Assembly: GCA_902795715.1 (NCBI GenBank)
Contig: CADBME010000136.1
Coordinates: 1-5,755 of the forward strand
Length of the DNA stretch: 5,755 nucleotides
Reading direction: 5' to 3'
Source: an uncultured Lachnospiraceae bacterium
GTDB lineage: Bacteria > Bacillota_A > Clostridia > Lachnospirales > Lachnospiraceae
The position numbers and the translations under genes are program-made. How positions within the stretch are numbered: position 1 is the first letter of the stretch; every line of letters begins with the position of its first letter. This document shows, piece by piece, positions 5,340 to 5,755 of the stretch. The notes beneath the pieces are model-generated. The model searched no databases and was not told the DNA's origin. It saw only the letters and a program-made list of their open reading frames with translations.

Positions 5340-5755
5340 CTACCTCCATTTATAATCCGTGATGGCATATCGAAATCCGTATTTTTCAAGTTTTTCAAAA
5401 TCTTCCTTTGTCTCAACGGTATACATTCCGGCCTGTATCCCCCTTGAAGTCAGTTCATATACTTTATCCTCGGGATAAAAGTCCAATGTAGACATATAAA
5501 GGAATAAGATAGTATGAATATCATACTCCTGAGCCCATTTGGCCAGTTCGGAAATCTGTGCAAAAGCCTCTTTTCCGGTCAGCAGGCCGAATTCCAGATC
5601 ATATCGGCCGACAAAATTCTTGATAACCCGTCTCCCGCTAAAAACAATTACCCGGTCAGAAAGGTCGTATTCCTTTACCAGTTCTTCAATCTGTCCGACA
5701 CAGGAATCATCCACCTCATAGCCCAGGTCCTTTTCATCTTTCAAATGAATCAGTA
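5340..5755 (-). CDS. Glycerophosphodiester phosphodiesterase-like (GDPD family) protein, C-terminal part only
   Basis: About 137 residues are open from the window edge to a TAG at 5342-5340; the N-terminus lies outside, so no start is given (a TTG at 5744 is internal, since the frame continues upstream to the edge). The pattern fits the second half of the GDPD TIM barrel. An LIHLKDE strand stands where the family usually has a (I/E)xK motif. It is followed by a helix ending EEYDLSDRVIVFS, and the end GMYTVETKEDFEKLEKYGFRYAITD resembles the family's closing pattern, in which a TV strand precedes a helix and a Gly-x-x-x-x-x-TD tail. Known members hydrolyse glycerophosphodiesters to glycerol 3-phosphate and an alcohol, but distant relatives act on other phosphodiesters or sugars. 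The catalytic His and metal-binding residues of the first half are not visible. The family call is by pattern memory and the substrate is unknown. Confidence 0.6.
   Translation of the reverse strand, partial: LIHLKDEKDLGYEVDDSCVGQIEELVKEYDLSDRVIVFSGRRVIKNFVGRYDLEFGLLTGKEAFAQISELAKWAQEYDIHTILFLYMSTLDFYPEDKVYELTSRGIQAGMYTVETKEDFEKLEKYGFRYAITDYKWR

Overview
The window looks like chromosomal DNA from an anaerobic, fermentative Firmicute, most likely a gut-type Clostridia/Lachnospiraceae member. The grounds are a four-subunit ferredoxin-dependent 2-oxoacid oxidoreductase operon, purine-rich GGAGG/GGGGG ribosome-binding sites, and a long Cache-type hybrid histidine kinase with the domain style common in that family. 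This placement is an inference from gene content; no rRNA or marker gene is present.

All recognisable genes lie on the minus strand, so the transcriptional order runs from high to low coordinates. (1) 5340-5755: the C-terminal part of a glycerophosphodiester phosphodiesterase-like (GDPD/TIM-barrel) protein whose N-terminus is outside the window. (2) 5117-5339: a stem-loop terminator for that gene (GAGA loop, short U run) and then a near-consensus sigma-A promoter (TTGATA-17-TATAAT). (3) 2024-5116: a 1030-residue membrane hybrid sensor kinase (TM, extracellular Cache-like domain, TM, coiled coil, PAS-like domain, HisKA, HATPase, REC, REC). (4) 1740-2023: an intergenic stretch holding three copies of a 33-bp palindrome-ended repeat at an exact 53-bp period, a promoter directly against the repeat, and an intrinsic-terminator-like hairpin with a long U tract. 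(5) 1-1739: porG (gamma), porD (delta, 2x[4Fe-4S]) and porA (alpha, cut by the window edge). The thiamine-diphosphate-binding beta subunit (porB) should follow just outside.

The por genes form a tight, translationally coupled operon (ATGA overlap between porG and porD, 1-nt gap between porD and porA). They encode a complex that oxidatively decarboxylates a 2-oxoacid, probably pyruvate, to an acyl-CoA and reduces ferredoxin. The kinase gene is upstream and co-oriented, but it has its own promoter and is separated from por by the repeat block and a terminator, so a functional link is not shown by the sequence.

The least ordinary part is the 1798-2022 region. The repeat array begins one base after the kinase stop codon and ends flush against the predicted por -35 box. 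Its inverted third copy can pair with either of the other two, and a terminator-like hairpin lies inside the predicted por leader. I regard this as a REP/MITE-like element with possible regulatory consequences, not as proof of a new system.
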